Shown here: piece after piece, positions 36,809 through 46,832 of the stretch | Numbering within the stretch: the first letter of the stretch is position 1 | Layout: every line of letters starts with the position of its first letter | NCBI RefSeq assembly: GCF_026239555.1 | Contig: NZ_JAPIVP010000009.1 | Location: 1 to 64,000 of the forward strand | Direction of reading: 5' to 3' | DNA length: 64,000 nt | DNA from: Pedobacter sp. PF22-3 | Lineage (GTDB): Bacteria > Bacteroidota > Bacteroidia > Sphingobacteriales > Sphingobacteriaceae | Notes under the pieces: generated by a model | What the model was told of the DNA's origin: nothing | Databases searched by the model: none | What the model saw: the letters and a program-made list of their open reading frames with translations, nothing else | Translations under genes and position numbers: made by a program

Positions 36809-38782
36809 ATGAATAAGGCATTAGCTCTGTTATTACTTGTATTTTTATCATTAACCATTCACGCTCAAGACTTTAAATTCGGATCGATTACTTATGACGA
36901 TTATGAATTCGACAGAAAGAAATTAGATAGTAATGCCAATGCAATAGTTTTAAAGGAATTTGGCACTGCATCTATACAAAGAGATGATATTACTGGAAAT
37001 TTGGAACTGATTTTTGAGCACCATGTAAAAATCAAAATCTACAATAAAGAAGGGTTTAAAGAGGCCAACATTGTTATTCCGACTTATAAAGATGAATCCC
37101 GAGAAGAAACAATCAGTGAATTAAAAGCTTCTACATTTAACTATGTAGACAATAATTTTGTGGAAACCATCATGGATAAAAAGGCCATTTTCACGGAAAA
37201 CAGGTCGAAGTATACCAGATTCACCAAGTTTACACTTCCAAACCTAAAAGAAGGTGCAATTATTGAATATAGTTATAGATTAAGATCGCCCAACTTATTT
37301 AATTTCAGAACATGGGAATTTCAAAGCAACATTCCGAAGGTAATTAGCGAATATCTGGTTTATATTCCGGGTATTTATAATTACAATGTATCGTTACGTG
37401 GTTTTCAAAAACTGACTGATCAAAAATCAGAACTGAGCAAAGAATGTTTAAGGCTATCGGGCGTACCTATCGATTGTTCCAAAATCAATTACATGATGAA
37501 AAACATCCCGGCATTTATTGAGGAAGATAATATGACCGCGCCCAGCAACTTCAAATCGGCCATTTATTTCGAACTTTCTGATGTTCAGAACTTGAATGGA
37601 AGTAAAACTTCTTATACCAAAACCTGGAAAGATATTGATTACGAACTGTCGTCTTATAAAACACTGGGCGATCAGATGAAAAGGAAAGATGTCTTTAAAG
37701 ACCTCATTCCGGAAATCACAAAGGGAAGTTTAACAGATCTAGATAAAGCAAAAGCCATTTATAATTATATTAAAAAACAGATCAAGTGGAATAATTACTA
37801 TGGAAAGTATGCAGAAGATAATATCAAAAGGGCATTGGAAAATTGGTCAGGCAATGTGGCTGATGTTAATCTGAGTTTAATTGCCGCACTTTCTGCCGCA
37901 GGTTTAGATGCAGAAGCCGTGATACTTTCTACCCGAGATAATGGAACGGTAAACAAGCTATATCCGGTAATGAGCGATTTTAACTACCTCATTGCCAAAG
38001 TAAATATTGCAGATAAAAGTTATTTATTAGATGCTACTGAACCACTATTACCCTTCGGTTTGCTCCCCTTAAGGTGCATAAACGACCAGGGAAGGGTAAT
38101 CAATTTAAAAAAGCCTTCTTACTGGATCGATTTAACGGCCAGTCAAAGAACAACTACCACTTACATCATGGATGGAAAAATGACCACTGATGGAAAAATT
38201 GTGGGCACGTTAACCACTTATACAATGGGTTATGCAGCATATGCAAAACGTAAAGAAATACTTAAATACAATGCTCAGGATGAGTATGTAGAGAAACTTG
38301 ATGAGCGTTTAACCAGAATAAAAATATTGGATCATCAAATTTCGAACCTGGATAGCGTTGAAAATTCTTTGATAGAGAAATATGAGTTAGAGTTTACCAT
38401 CAATGATGGTTCAAACAAAGATCAATTTTATTTTAGCCCGTTTTTTATCAATACCATTTCGAAAAACCCTTTCAATTTAAACGAACGCACCTACCCTGTT
38501 GATTTAGGTGCAGCGTCTGACGAGCGCATCACCGTTAATGTGCTTTTACCAGAAAAATACCAATTGCTGGAAAAACCGAAAGATATGGCTATTGCTTTGC
38601 CAAACGCCGGAGGAAAGTATTTGTTACAAACAAAACTGGAAGATAATACCATTTCAATGAGTCAGATATTACAGTTTAATAATGCAATTTATCAGCCAGA
38701 TGAATACCTCTATCTAAAAGAATTTTACAGCAAAATCATCCAGAATCAAAAAACAGAATTTTTATTAAAAAAGGCAAATTAA
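36809..38782 (+). CDS. DUF3857 / pseudo-transglutaminase secreted protein
   Basis: About 657 residues from the ATG at 36809; signal peptide MNKALALLLLVFLSLTIHAQ. DUF3857 N-domain, then a transglutaminase-like domain: TKGSLTDLDKAKAIYNYIKKQIKWNNYYG precedes the site. At the catalytic Cys position it reads SGNVADVNLSL (Val350), and the usual His is replaced by Asn in DFNYLIAK, while LLDAT keeps the Asp. So it is likely a non-catalytic fold. It is followed directly by a second DUF3857 gene. An upstream TTG start is less likely. Confidence 0.88.
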   Translation: MNKALALLLLVFLSLTIHAQDFKFGSITYDDYEFDRKKLDSNANAIVLKEFGTASIQRDDITGNLELIFEHHVKIKIYNKEGFKEANIVIPTYKDESREETISELKASTFNYVDNNFVETIMDKKAIFTENRSKYTRFTKFTLPNLKEGAIIEYSYRLRSPNLFNFRTWEFQSNIPKVISEYLVYIPGIYNYNVSLRGFQKLTDQKSELSKECLRLSGVPIDCSKINYMMKNIPAFIEEDNMTAPSNFKSAIYFELSDVQNLNGSKTSYTKTWKDIDYELSSYKTLGDQMKRKDVFKDLIPEITKGSLTDLDKAKAIYNYIKKQIKWNNYYGKYAEDNIKRALENWSGNVADVNLSLIAALSAAGLDAEAVILSTRDNGTVNKLYPVMSDFNYLIAKVNIADKSYLLDATEPLLPFGLLPLRCINDQGRVINLKKPSYWIDLTASQRTTTTYIMDGKMTTDGKIVGTLTTYTMGYAAYAKRKEILKYNAQDEYVEKLDERLTRIKILDHQISNLDSVENSLIEKYELEFTINDGSNKDQFYFSPFFINTISKNPFNLNERTYPVDLGAASDERITVNVLLPEKYQLLEKPKDMAIALPNAGGKYLLQTKLEDNTISMSQILQFNNAIYQPDEYLYLKEFYSKIIQNQKTEFLLKKAN

Positions 38783-38783
38783 A

Positions 38784-40691
38784 ATGAAATTCTTATTCAG
38801 TTGCATTTCCTTGTTTTTAGTATCAGTTTCAGGCTTTGCACAAGATAACTATGATGTTGATTTAATTCCATCAAAGCTCCGTAACCGCGCCAATGCCTGT
38901 ATCCGTAAAGAAGAAACAACTGTGGACATGCGCGCTCCTGATAATGTAATACTTAATGTAAAAAAGGCCATTACCGTTTTTAACCCAAATGGTGAAGATG
39001 AAGCCCGTTTGGTCATCTATTACGACAAAAACATTTCGATTAAAAGCATTAAGGGAGAAGTTTACAATAGTGTAGGGAAACTGACCCGAAAATTTTCCCA
39101 AAATGATTTTTCAGACATGAGCGCCGCAGATGGGTTTTCACTTTTTGTTGATAGCCGCGTTAAACATTATTTACCTTCAATAAATGAATATCCTTACACG
39201 CTGGTTTACAATTATGAAGTTAGAAATAAACAAAACTTAATTATTCCCGATTGGAATCCTAAACCGGTAGATGATGTTTCAGTGGAAAAAAGTACTTATA
39301 CTTTTATCTGCAAACCAACAGACCAGATAAGAATTAAAACTCAAAATTATAACGGAACACCAGAAGTTATAACTGATGAGAAGCAGAAAAAAACGATTTG
39401 GACAGTAAATAACATGCTGGCTGCAAGACCTGAACACTACAGCCCGGCACGCGAAACTTACACTACCAATATCCATATAGCACCACAAACTTTCTACTAT
39501 TATAATCATAAAGGCAGTTATACAAATTGGAAGGAACTTGGCAAGTGGATCTATGACGACTTATTGGCTGAACGTAAAGCCCTGCCTCCTGCTACGATCG
39601 GGATGATTAAAGATCTGGTCAAAAACGAAAAAACAGACAAAGATAAAGCCCGTAAAATTTATCAGTATTTACAGGATAAAACAAGGTACATCAGCGTTCA
39701 GATTGGTATTGGTGGTTTTCAGCCCATTGCCTCAAGTGAAGTAGACCGATTGGGTTATGGCGATTGCAAAGCTTTGGTCAATTACATGCAAAGTTTACTC
39801 CAGGCAGCCAATATAGCTTCATATTATTGTGTGGTATCTGCTGGCACTGAAAAGAAAAGCATGGATCCCACATATGCCAGTATGGATCAAGGTAATCATA
39901 TTATCTTGTGTATGCCATTAAAGGGCGATACAACCTGGCTGGAATGTACCAGCCAAAAAATCCCATTTGGTTTTTTAAGCGGTTTTACCGATGATAGACT
40001 GGTGCTCGCCTGTACCGAAGACGGTGGAAAATTATTGCATACGCCAAAACTAACTACTGCTGAAAACCTACAGACACGTAAGGCTGAGTTAAAGATTCAA
40101 CCAGATGGAAGTATATCTGGCAAGATGAACACTGTTTATGCAGGCTCACAATACGAAAACCAGGAACCACTGATTGGCAAACCCGTAACAGAGCAGCATA
40201 AATTATTAAAAGAAACGTACAATATCGACAATATCGATTTTGAAACGGTTTTGTTTGCTCAGAAAAAAGATATCAACCCTAAGCTGGTGGAAGATATAAC
40301 TGTCAATATCAGAAATTATGCACCCGTGAACGGGAATAAAATGTTTTTACAGCTCAATGCTTTTAATGTAAAACGATCTATCGCTGAAATAAAAAACAGA
40401 ACACTACCTGTTTACATTAACCGTGGTTATACGGATGAGGACACGATTATCTATATCCTGCCTGATAATGTAAATTCAGAATTAATTATTGGGCAAAATA
40501 AAACTTTTAAAAGTGTATTTGGCGAGTATACCTGCAAAGCAAGTTTAACAGGAAATAAATTAACCTATTACCGAAAATTTGTTTTAAACGATGGAACATT
40601 TCCAGCAGAAAAATACGCTGAATTTTCGAAATTTATAAACGATGTAAATGCTGCAGATTATTTAAAATTAGCGCTTAGCTTAAAAAAATAA
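38784..40691 (+). CDS. DUF3857 / transglutaminase-like secreted protein
   Basis: 635 residues, signal peptide MKFLFSCISLFLVSVSGFAQ. DUF3857 region then a transglutaminase-like domain with apparently intact residues: Cys328 in GYGDCKALVNYM, His372 in GNHIILCMP and Glu387 in WLECTSQ. It begins two bases after the first DUF3857 gene, so the pair is an operon with one probably active and one inactive member. Periplasmic or surface location expected; the natural substrate is unknown. Confidence 0.9.
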   Translation: MKFLFSCISLFLVSVSGFAQDNYDVDLIPSKLRNRANACIRKEETTVDMRAPDNVILNVKKAITVFNPNGEDEARLVIYYDKNISIKSIKGEVYNSVGKLTRKFSQNDFSDMSAADGFSLFVDSRVKHYLPSINEYPYTLVYNYEVRNKQNLIIPDWNPKPVDDVSVEKSTYTFICKPTDQIRIKTQNYNGTPEVITDEKQKKTIWTVNNMLAARPEHYSPARETYTTNIHIAPQTFYYYNHKGSYTNWKELGKWIYDDLLAERKALPPATIGMIKDLVKNEKTDKDKARKIYQYLQDKTRYISVQIGIGGFQPIASSEVDRLGYGDCKALVNYMQSLLQAANIASYYCVVSAGTEKKSMDPTYASMDQGNHIILCMPLKGDTTWLECTSQKIPFGFLSGFTDDRLVLACTEDGGKLLHTPKLTTAENLQTRKAELKIQPDGSISGKMNTVYAGSQYENQEPLIGKPVTEQHKLLKETYNIDNIDFETVLFAQKKDINPKLVEDITVNIRNYAPVNGNKMFLQLNAFNVKRSIAEIKNRTLPVYINRGYTDEDTIIYILPDNVNSELIIGQNKTFKSVFGEYTCKASLTGNKLTYYRKFVLNDGTFPAEKYAEFSKFINDVNAADYLKLALSLKK

Positions 40692-40797
40692 TTCCGAGGC
40701 CAATACCGATAATCATAATCAGGTACATCAAAATTTCTGTTGAGGCAAATTTTTTGTATTTAGTCCAGAAGGAATAATCATTTTCTTCGTTTGGCAT
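40675..40797 (-). CDS. 40-residue single-helix membrane protein
   Basis: Short frame MPNEENDYSFWTKYKKFAST followed by a hydrophobic helix EILMYLIMIIGIGLGIIFLS and a TAA stop. The layout (polar amphipathic head, clean C-terminal transmembrane helix) and a TATTTTTG promoter box at 40817-40824, 19 nt before the ATG, support a real gene. It overlaps the 3' end of the DUF3857 gene by 17 nt on the opposite strand. Function unknown. Confidence 0.65.
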   Translation of the reverse strand: MPNEENDYSFWTKYKKFASTEILMYLIMIIGIGLGIIFLS

Positions 40798-40816
40798 TCT
40801 TGTTTACATTAGGCCA

Positions 40817-40824
40817 CAAAAATA
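40817..40824 (-). promoter_or_regulatory. candidate promoter -7 box for the 40-residue protein
   Basis: Minus-strand TATTTTTG matches TAnnTTTG. No good -33 TTG at the normal spacing. Confidence 0.45.
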
Positions 40825-41050
40825 GGTAAATAGATTAAAAGAAAAAGGTAATATTTCAGCATATCATCTTCGCAAAAAAATCTGGTTCAAAATAAAAACA
40901 GTTTTTTACATTCCTAAAAGCTATATATTTTACCAAAAGGCAACAATTCGCCAAAACATAATGTATTTTTAGCACTACAAACTGAGCGTGTGCAATATTT
41001 ACACATCGCCACCGTTTAAACAAAAGCTGTTTCAAACTAAACCAAACTGA

Positions 41051-41836
41051 ATGAAGAAATACATCCTGGACATTGCTACGATTTTTTTAGTGGGTATGAG
41101 CATTGTCGGAACAAGTTGGAAAGCGATAGATCGCCGCCAAACACAACAAGATGCCATTAGAAATATAGCTGCAGACAGTCTTTACAGCCAATTCATCACT
41201 AATATCTACCACGAAATCCATTTAGATTCTGTGGGATTAAATGAACAGGTTTTCGAAAAGGCATTAACCGGGTTTTATAACATGAAATATTCTGGTTTGT
41301 TACGTACCAAATCTATTTTAACCATTGCTGATTTCGATCAGGAAAGCACTAAAAAACGACTGTACATTATCGATTTGGCCAGTAGAAAGTTAATTTTAAA
41401 TACATGGGTGGCACATGGATCAAACAGTGGTGGCGATAAACCTTCTTCATTCTCGAATAACATCAACTCAAACCAGAGCAGTTTAGGCTTTTATTTAACT
41501 GGCGAGATTTATTCTGGTAAACATGGTCGTTCGCTTAAATTGGATGGCATGGATCAAGGTTTTAACAACAATGCGAGAGAAAGATCAATCGTGGTACATG
41601 GTGCAAGTTATGTGAGTCAGAAAAGTATAGATGAATTGGGGAGATTGGGCAGAAGCCAGGGCTGCCCTGCTGTTCCGGCTAAACTGGCAGATCATGTGAT
41701 TAACACCATTTCAGATCGAACAGTGCTTTTTATCAATAATTCAGATCAGTTATATTATTCTTCCTTCTTAAACGAAACGCTTGCAGCCAGCGTGGCCTTA
41801 AACCAACCACAGGTTTTTGCAACCAAAATGGATTAA
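41051..41836 (+). CDS. murein L,D-transpeptidase catalytic domain protein
   Basis: 261 residues with an N-terminal membrane-anchor or signal helix (IATIFLVGMSIVG). The L,D-transpeptidase-like catalytic region has His183 in VVHGASYVS and Cys205 in GRSQGCPAVP, the order and spacing of the HxxxxxxSxGC type. It should form 3-3 peptidoglycan cross-links or attach proteins to the wall. The stop overlaps the convergent 41833-42285 gene by a few bases. ATG start. Confidence 0.9.
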   Translation: MKKYILDIATIFLVGMSIVGTSWKAIDRRQTQQDAIRNIAADSLYSQFITNIYHEIHLDSVGLNEQVFEKALTGFYNMKYSGLLRTKSILTIADFDQESTKKRLYIIDLASRKLILNTWVAHGSNSGGDKPSSFSNNINSNQSSLGFYLTGEIYSGKHGRSLKLDGMDQGFNNNARERSIVVHGASYVSQKSIDELGRLGRSQGCPAVPAKLADHVINTISDRTVLFINNSDQLYYSSFLNETLAASVALNQPQVFATKMD

Positions 41837-42285
41837 TGATGTTTAATATTTTTCGCGTTTAGTTTTTTAGGTAATATGCTGATGAAAAGTGATTGGCTCC
41901 CTGCAAGCAAATCCCACACCCAACGGTTGCTATCAACCGATTTCTCGCCGCAATCTACAACCTCGGCACGCTTAAGCAGTTTTTTAACAATCGCCTGAAT
42001 CCATTTTATTTGTACAATACGGTTGAAGTATAATCCCAAATAATCACAATATACATGTACGAGAATTTCCACAATGAGCGAGGCATTAGAAATAGCGAGT
42101 TTCTTGCCAAAATGTTGCTCATAATCAGCCTTAATTGTGTTTACCAAAAGCTCAAATCGATTTAACCTGATAGAAGCTTTTCCCTCAAGATAAGACCAAA
42201 GCGCTGCATTACTGTACACACGGATTAACTTTGGCTCAAGCACGACTTTAATTTTATTTCCTTTCAGTTCGTAAATTTTATCCAT
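41833..42285 (-). CDS. hypothetical protein, 150 residues
   Basis: No recognised family. It starts MDKIYELKGNKIKVVLEPKL and has a mid region NRFELLVNTIKADYEQHFGKK, then mixed helical segments and a C-terminal RWVWDLLAGSQSLFISILPKK. No signal peptide or transmembrane helix is evident, so cytoplasmic. It is monocistronic and convergent with the L,D-transpeptidase gene. A TAACTTTG box lies 85 nt upstream (42371-42378) as a possible promoter. Confidence 0.6.
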   Translation of the reverse strand: MDKIYELKGNKIKVVLEPKLIRVYSNAALWSYLEGKASIRLNRFELLVNTIKADYEQHFGKKLAISNASLIVEILVHVYCDYLGLYFNRIVQIKWIQAIVKKLLKRAEVVDCGEKSVDSNRWVWDLLAGSQSLFISILPKKLNAKNIKHH

Positions 42286-42485
42286 TCATTAAAATAATTG
42301 CAGGGATTAGATATAGCTAATACTGAATTGTTAATCAATCCGATATAAAACTGCCGATCTAAATGATGGACAAAGTTATCCGATAATTGTTTACCAAAAC
42401 TGTGATTAAATGGCATTGTGAGTAATTTTTTTAAGCTGTTGCCAATATTTTAATCATCTTTGTGCTTGAAAAGATAAGCCCATTC

Positions 42486-44339
42486 ATGAAGATTGTAATT
42501 GCAGAAAAGCCTTCTGTTGGTCGTGAACTTGCTAAAGTTTTTGGAGCAACCACCAGAAAAGATGGATACATTGAAGGTAAAGGATATTCTTTTACCTGGG
42601 CATTCGGGCATTTATTACAATTGGCTCCTCCTCAGGATTATGGTTTTATTGGCTGGAGGAAGCAGCATTTACCCATGCTTCCACAAAAGTTTAAGCTTGC
42701 CGTTAGAAAGATTAAAACAAAAGATGGTTTTGTAGAGGATCCGGCAGTGCGTAAGCAATTAGATACCATAAAAAAACTTTTTGATGAGGCCAGCGAAATC
42801 ATAGTGGCAACGGATGCGGGACGCGAGGGTGAGTTAATCTTCAGGTACATTTATTATTACCTGAAATGTAAAAAACCATTCAAACGCCTCTGGATCTCTT
42901 CACAAACAGATGAGGCCATAAAAGATGGATTCAGAAATTTAAAACCGGGAACAGATTACGATACTTTATTTAACTCCGCCCATTGCCGCTCAGAGTCTGA
43001 TTGGTTGGTGGGAATGAATGCTACGCAGGCACTGAGTATATCTGCAGGTAATAGAACAGTTCTTTCTTTAGGACGGGTGCAAACACCTACCCTGGCGATG
43101 ATCTGTGCGCGTTTTTTAGAGATTAAAAACTTCGTTCCTCAAACCTATTATCAGATCAGCATTTTATTAGCGAAAGATGAACAGGTTTTTAAAGCTATAT
43201 CAACCTCAAATTATAAGGAAAAGGAAGAAGTAGAAAAGTTATTTGGACTGGTAGAAGATGTAGCATCTGGCTTTCCAACGGGCGGCAACATTACAGCTGT
43301 AGAAGCCAAACCAAGAAAAGAACCCCCTCCGCTATTGCATGATTTAAGCAGTTTGCAGCAGGAAGCCAATAAGAAAAAAGGATATACTGCCGATCAAACC
43401 CTTAATATTCTGCAGAACCTGTACGAAAGTAAATTGGTTTCTTATCCCCGTACCGGATCACGCTACATTGGTGATGATGTTTTTGCCGGGGTACCAAATC
43501 TGATTGCAAAATTTACCGATCATGCTGATTTTGGAAAACAGGCGCAATTCCTGCAAACCATTGCTTTAAATAAACGCAGTGTCAATGCTAAAAAAGTAAC
43601 CGATCACCATGCAGTTTTACCTACAGGCGAACAGGCTTATGGATTGAGCCCGGATAAACAAGCGGTATACGATATGGTTGTAGGACGTATGATGGAGGCA
43701 TTCCACCAGGAATGTATTAAGGAATTAACCAAAATAACCATTCAATCAGGCGTTACTTTTGTAGCCAATGGAACAGTAATCCGTTCTGCAGGCTGGCGCG
43801 CTGTTTTTAACGATCCTGAAGATGATAAGAAAGATGAAGACAATGCAGCATTACCAAAAGTTGCTGTTGGCGAACAATTGCCTATTACTGAAAAATCTCT
43901 TTTAGAAAAACAGACTAAACCAAAGCCAATGTATAACGAGGCTTCGTTATTAAAAGCGCTGGAAACATGTGGTAAGGAGATTGAAGATGAGGAATTACGT
44001 TATGCCATGAAGGATAGTGGTTTGGGCACACCGGCAACACGTGCATCCATTATTGAAACTTTAATTACAAGAGAATACATTACAAGGGAAAAAAGGAATC
44101 TTGTACCAACCAATAAAGGCTTGGCTGTTTACGAAGTGGTAAAAGATAAACAAATTGCACAGGCAGAACTTACGGGCCAATGGGAAAAAAGACTGGAAGA
44201 AATCCGTTCCGGTTCATCAGTAAAAGATTTTAAATCTGAAATCACGGAATACACCAAAACCATTACGCACGAATTATTAATTGCAGGTGCAAGTATATCG
44301 GGCAAGCTTGAAGAAGAAAAGAAACTGGAAAAAGTTTAA
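42486..44339 (+). CDS. topB: DNA topoisomerase III
   Basis: Type IA topoisomerase, 617 residues from the ATG at 42486. Toprim domain opens with IVIAEKPSVGRELAKVFG and carries ATDAGREGELIFRYI; the catalytic Tyr is Tyr320 in SYPRTGSRYI. The C-terminal part lacks obvious zinc fingers. It removes supercoils and resolves recombination intermediates, often with RecQ (encoded at 8.8 kb here). I prefer this ATG because the upstream GTG (42462) lies in a promoter-like CATCTTTG sequence. Confidence 0.95.
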   Translation: MKIVIAEKPSVGRELAKVFGATTRKDGYIEGKGYSFTWAFGHLLQLAPPQDYGFIGWRKQHLPMLPQKFKLAVRKIKTKDGFVEDPAVRKQLDTIKKLFDEASEIIVATDAGREGELIFRYIYYYLKCKKPFKRLWISSQTDEAIKDGFRNLKPGTDYDTLFNSAHCRSESDWLVGMNATQALSISAGNRTVLSLGRVQTPTLAMICARFLEIKNFVPQTYYQISILLAKDEQVFKAISTSNYKEKEEVEKLFGLVEDVASGFPTGGNITAVEAKPRKEPPPLLHDLSSLQQEANKKKGYTADQTLNILQNLYESKLVSYPRTGSRYIGDDVFAGVPNLIAKFTDHADFGKQAQFLQTIALNKRSVNAKKVTDHHAVLPTGEQAYGLSPDKQAVYDMVVGRMMEAFHQECIKELTKITIQSGVTFVANGTVIRSAGWRAVFNDPEDDKKDEDNAALPKVAVGEQLPITEKSLLEKQTKPKPMYNEASLLKALETCGKEIEDEELRYAMKDSGLGTPATRASIIETLITREYITREKRNLVPTNKGLAVYEVVKDKQIAQAELTGQWEKRLEEIRSGSSVKDFKSEITEYTKTITHELLIAGASISGKLEEEKKLEKV

Positions 44340-44340
44340 A

Positions 44341-46254
44341 TTATAAGTCCATAAATTCCCATGCACTATGGTAGGCATTCAGATCTTCTGTGTAGCGGAT
44401 AAACTCAGCATAAAAATTTGATTTAGATAACGTAGCACTATCGCCAATCACAACCAACTTTTTTCTGGCCCTGGTCATGGCCACATTCATTCTTCTCGTA
44501 TCAGATAAAAAGCCGATAATTCCATCGCTGTTACTCCTCGTTAAGCTAATATAAACTACATCCCGTTCCTGTCCCTGAAAGCTATCAATGGTATTTACAG
44601 CAATTTTATCGCGATATGGAATCAAAATTTCATTTTCCTGAACCAAGGCATTTAATAGCTGTACCTGCTGTTTATATGGAGAAACAATGGCAATTGATGG
44701 AAAGATTTCCATTGAGCTTTGATCTCCTAAACCTGCAACCAGATGCGTTAAATGTTTAATCAAAAATGCGGCTTCATCTGGATTGGTGGTACTGGTTCCA
44801 TCTAATTTTTCATCGTAACTACAGCCTGCCGTATCAATAAACTGGATCGGTTCATCGCCAGTAAACAATAAACGATCTGCAACAGATTGATGAGCTTTTA
44901 AAGCATTCTTATAAAATACCTGAGATGAATAACCCATAATATCCTTGTTCATCCTGTATTGTTCATTCAACAACACAACAGACTCAGGATGAAGATTTAC
45001 TGCTTTTTCTAATAATGTATTACTTAAGCCATTTCTGGCTGCCTCATTTGATTTTATGGTTGGCGATAGTTGGAAATGATCTCCAGCGAGTATCACTTTC
45101 TGTGCTTTCAAAATCGGTATCCAGCAAGCGGGCTCCAAAGCCTGGCCTGCCTCATCAATTACAATGGTATTATACTTTAAATTCCGAACCGTATAATGGT
45201 TGGCACCTACCAAAGTGGCGGTAATAATCTGTGCTTTGTTAAACAGATTATCTATGATATACTGTTCCGTTTTTTCTACCTCTTTTCCAATTTTATGTGC
45301 TTCATCAAACAGGGCCTTGCGTTGTTCGCGTTCCGCTTTGCCAAAACTCCGCTTGTATTTGTGGGCCATGTTTTTATACTCACTGGCCTGTTTTTTTAAA
45401 GCTTTAATGGTTTTCATCTCCGGATGATCGGCCATTTGATGATCGAGCGTAGCCGCCAGCAATCTTTCAGAAACTCTTGCGGGGTTACCCACACGGATTA
45501 CTTTTAGTCCTTCGGCGGCTAACTTCTCCGTCAGTAAATCAACGGCAGTATTACTTGGTGCTACCACCAGAATTTTTTGGTCGTTATGTTTAATTAATGA
45601 TTTTATAGCATGCACCAGTGTTGTTGTTTTCCCGGTACCTGGTGGGCCATGAACTACAGCCAGATGATCTGCCGCAATAATTTTATTTACCGCCAGTTGC
45701 TGCGAATCATTTAGCGTATTGGGAATAATAAACTTCTCCTCACCCTGAAATGACGGCTTCTCTCCTGCAGTTAAAATGCGGATCAGTTTATTTTCTGATT
45801 CATTTTCGGCTAAGTTTGAGGCTTGCTTAAGGGCATTCTGCATCTCATCATAGCTGTTATTATCAAATAGTAAATCTACACCAAGTTTCCCGTCTCTCGT
45901 CCAGTCCGGCAGCTCATCAACACGGAAGCTGATTTTCATCCTGCTACCACTTTGATGATTGATAATTCCTTCCAGCCGATCTTCTTTGGCATCGTGATTT
46001 GAAAATAATACCACAGCAGCACCAAAACGGAACTGGTGAGAAAAATCCTGATGGGTAGTCCTTTCCAGCTCTACCGTTAAATAATCGCCACGCCCTATCT
46101 CAGTATTTCTGATAGCAATGGGGTACCATGTTAAACCCAAAGCCCTCCTATCAGCGGCAGAAGTATTTTCAGTAAGTTTTAAGTATGATTGTAAATCTTC
46201 GTTCCGCTCGGTATCAAGCAAATCCTGAAGCTTTTTAAAATATTCTTTTGGCAA
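44341..46254 (-). CDS. SF1 helicase (IGHMBP2/DNA2-NAM7 like)
   Basis: 637 residues. An N-terminal OB-like region (about 35-130) precedes the helicase core: Walker A VVHGPPGTGKTTTLVHAIK (Lys209), DEAGQ motif in VIDEAGQALEP, and motifs AVNTIDSFQGQERDVVYISL and MNVAMTRARKKLVVIGD. This is an ATP-dependent DNA or RNA helicase of the UPF1-like group. It converges on topB with only a base or two between stops. Confidence 0.93.
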   Translation of the reverse strand: MPKEYFKKLQDLLDTERNEDLQSYLKLTENTSAADRRALGLTWYPIAIRNTEIGRGDYLTVELERTTHQDFSHQFRFGAAVVLFSNHDAKEDRLEGIINHQSGSRMKISFRVDELPDWTRDGKLGVDLLFDNNSYDEMQNALKQASNLAENESENKLIRILTAGEKPSFQGEEKFIIPNTLNDSQQLAVNKIIAADHLAVVHGPPGTGKTTTLVHAIKSLIKHNDQKILVVAPSNTAVDLLTEKLAAEGLKVIRVGNPARVSERLLAATLDHQMADHPEMKTIKALKKQASEYKNMAHKYKRSFGKAEREQRKALFDEAHKIGKEVEKTEQYIIDNLFNKAQIITATLVGANHYTVRNLKYNTIVIDEAGQALEPACWIPILKAQKVILAGDHFQLSPTIKSNEAARNGLSNTLLEKAVNLHPESVVLLNEQYRMNKDIMGYSSQVFYKNALKAHQSVADRLLFTGDEPIQFIDTAGCSYDEKLDGTSTTNPDEAAFLIKHLTHLVAGLGDQSSMEIFPSIAIVSPYKQQVQLLNALVQENEILIPYRDKIAVNTIDSFQGQERDVVYISLTRSNSDGIIGFLSDTRRMNVAMTRARKKLVVIGDSATLSKSNFYAEFIRYTEDLNAYHSAWEFMDL

Positions 46255-46418
46255 GGGTAGATGTGTTAATTGTGGAAACTCTTTAATTGTTGAATTACTT
46301 GATTGTTAAATTGATTGCTTGATAACTGAAGACTGCCAATTGTAAACTGATTAATTGTCAGATTGATAGATTGTTCAGGAACAGAAAATAGTTGTTCATA
46401 AAGTTAATTCAAACGCTT

Positions 46419-46438
46419 AGCGCCATGCGCATGGCGCT
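46419..46438. repeat. perfect 20-bp palindrome over the DUF3037 stop
   Basis: AGCGCCATGCGCATGGCGCT is its own reverse complement. Its right edge overlaps the TAG stop of the DUF3037 gene (46437-46439). Related GCGCATGCGC-type sequence occurs near 35636 and 59210. The upstream gap 46255-46436 otherwise has only AT-rich, low-complexity sequence. Confidence 0.85.
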
Positions 46439-46832
46439 ACAGAACCAGTTCCTGGTGCAACCTCAGTAAAGTCTCTTCGGCATCATCACAAAAGCCGGGA
46501 TGTACTTTTGAACATTGCACTACCGTACTTCTGGTTGCCGTAAGCCATCTAAAACGGGAAGCCTGGTCGTATTGACCAATGGGACCTGATCCTGCAGCAG
46601 CCGTACTTATTCTTTCAAAAGCACATAAATTTTCGTGAAGTTCATTTAGATCTATTTCCGCGGATAAAGCTTTTATTCTTTTCTCATCCAGGGCAAAAAC
46701 ACTTTTCAAAAACTTTTGCCTGGCACAAAATAAAATAATGCCAACATTAATAAATTCTTCACGTTCTACCCTTGGCATTACGCGAATCACAGCATACTCA
46801 AATAAGAATTTCCCTTGCATGCTGTGCTTCAT
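46437..46832 (-). CDS. DUF3037 family protein
   Basis: 131 residues. FLFEYAVIRVMPRVEREEFINVGIILFCARQKF and a conserved core around RFRWLTATRSTVVQCSKVHPG match DUF3037. Function unknown. Its 5' end overlaps the HipA-like kinase gene by 35 nt, a strong coupling. Start may be 46832 or the fifth codon (46820), MQGKFLFEYAV. The pair occurs together in many genomes, to my knowledge, which suggests one biological unit. Confidence 0.88.
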   Translation of the reverse strand: MKHSMQGKFLFEYAVIRVMPRVEREEFINVGIILFCARQKFLKSVFALDEKRIKALSAEIDLNELHENLCAFERISTAAAGSGPIGQYDQASRFRWLTATRSTVVQCSKVHPGFCDDAEETLLRLHQELVL

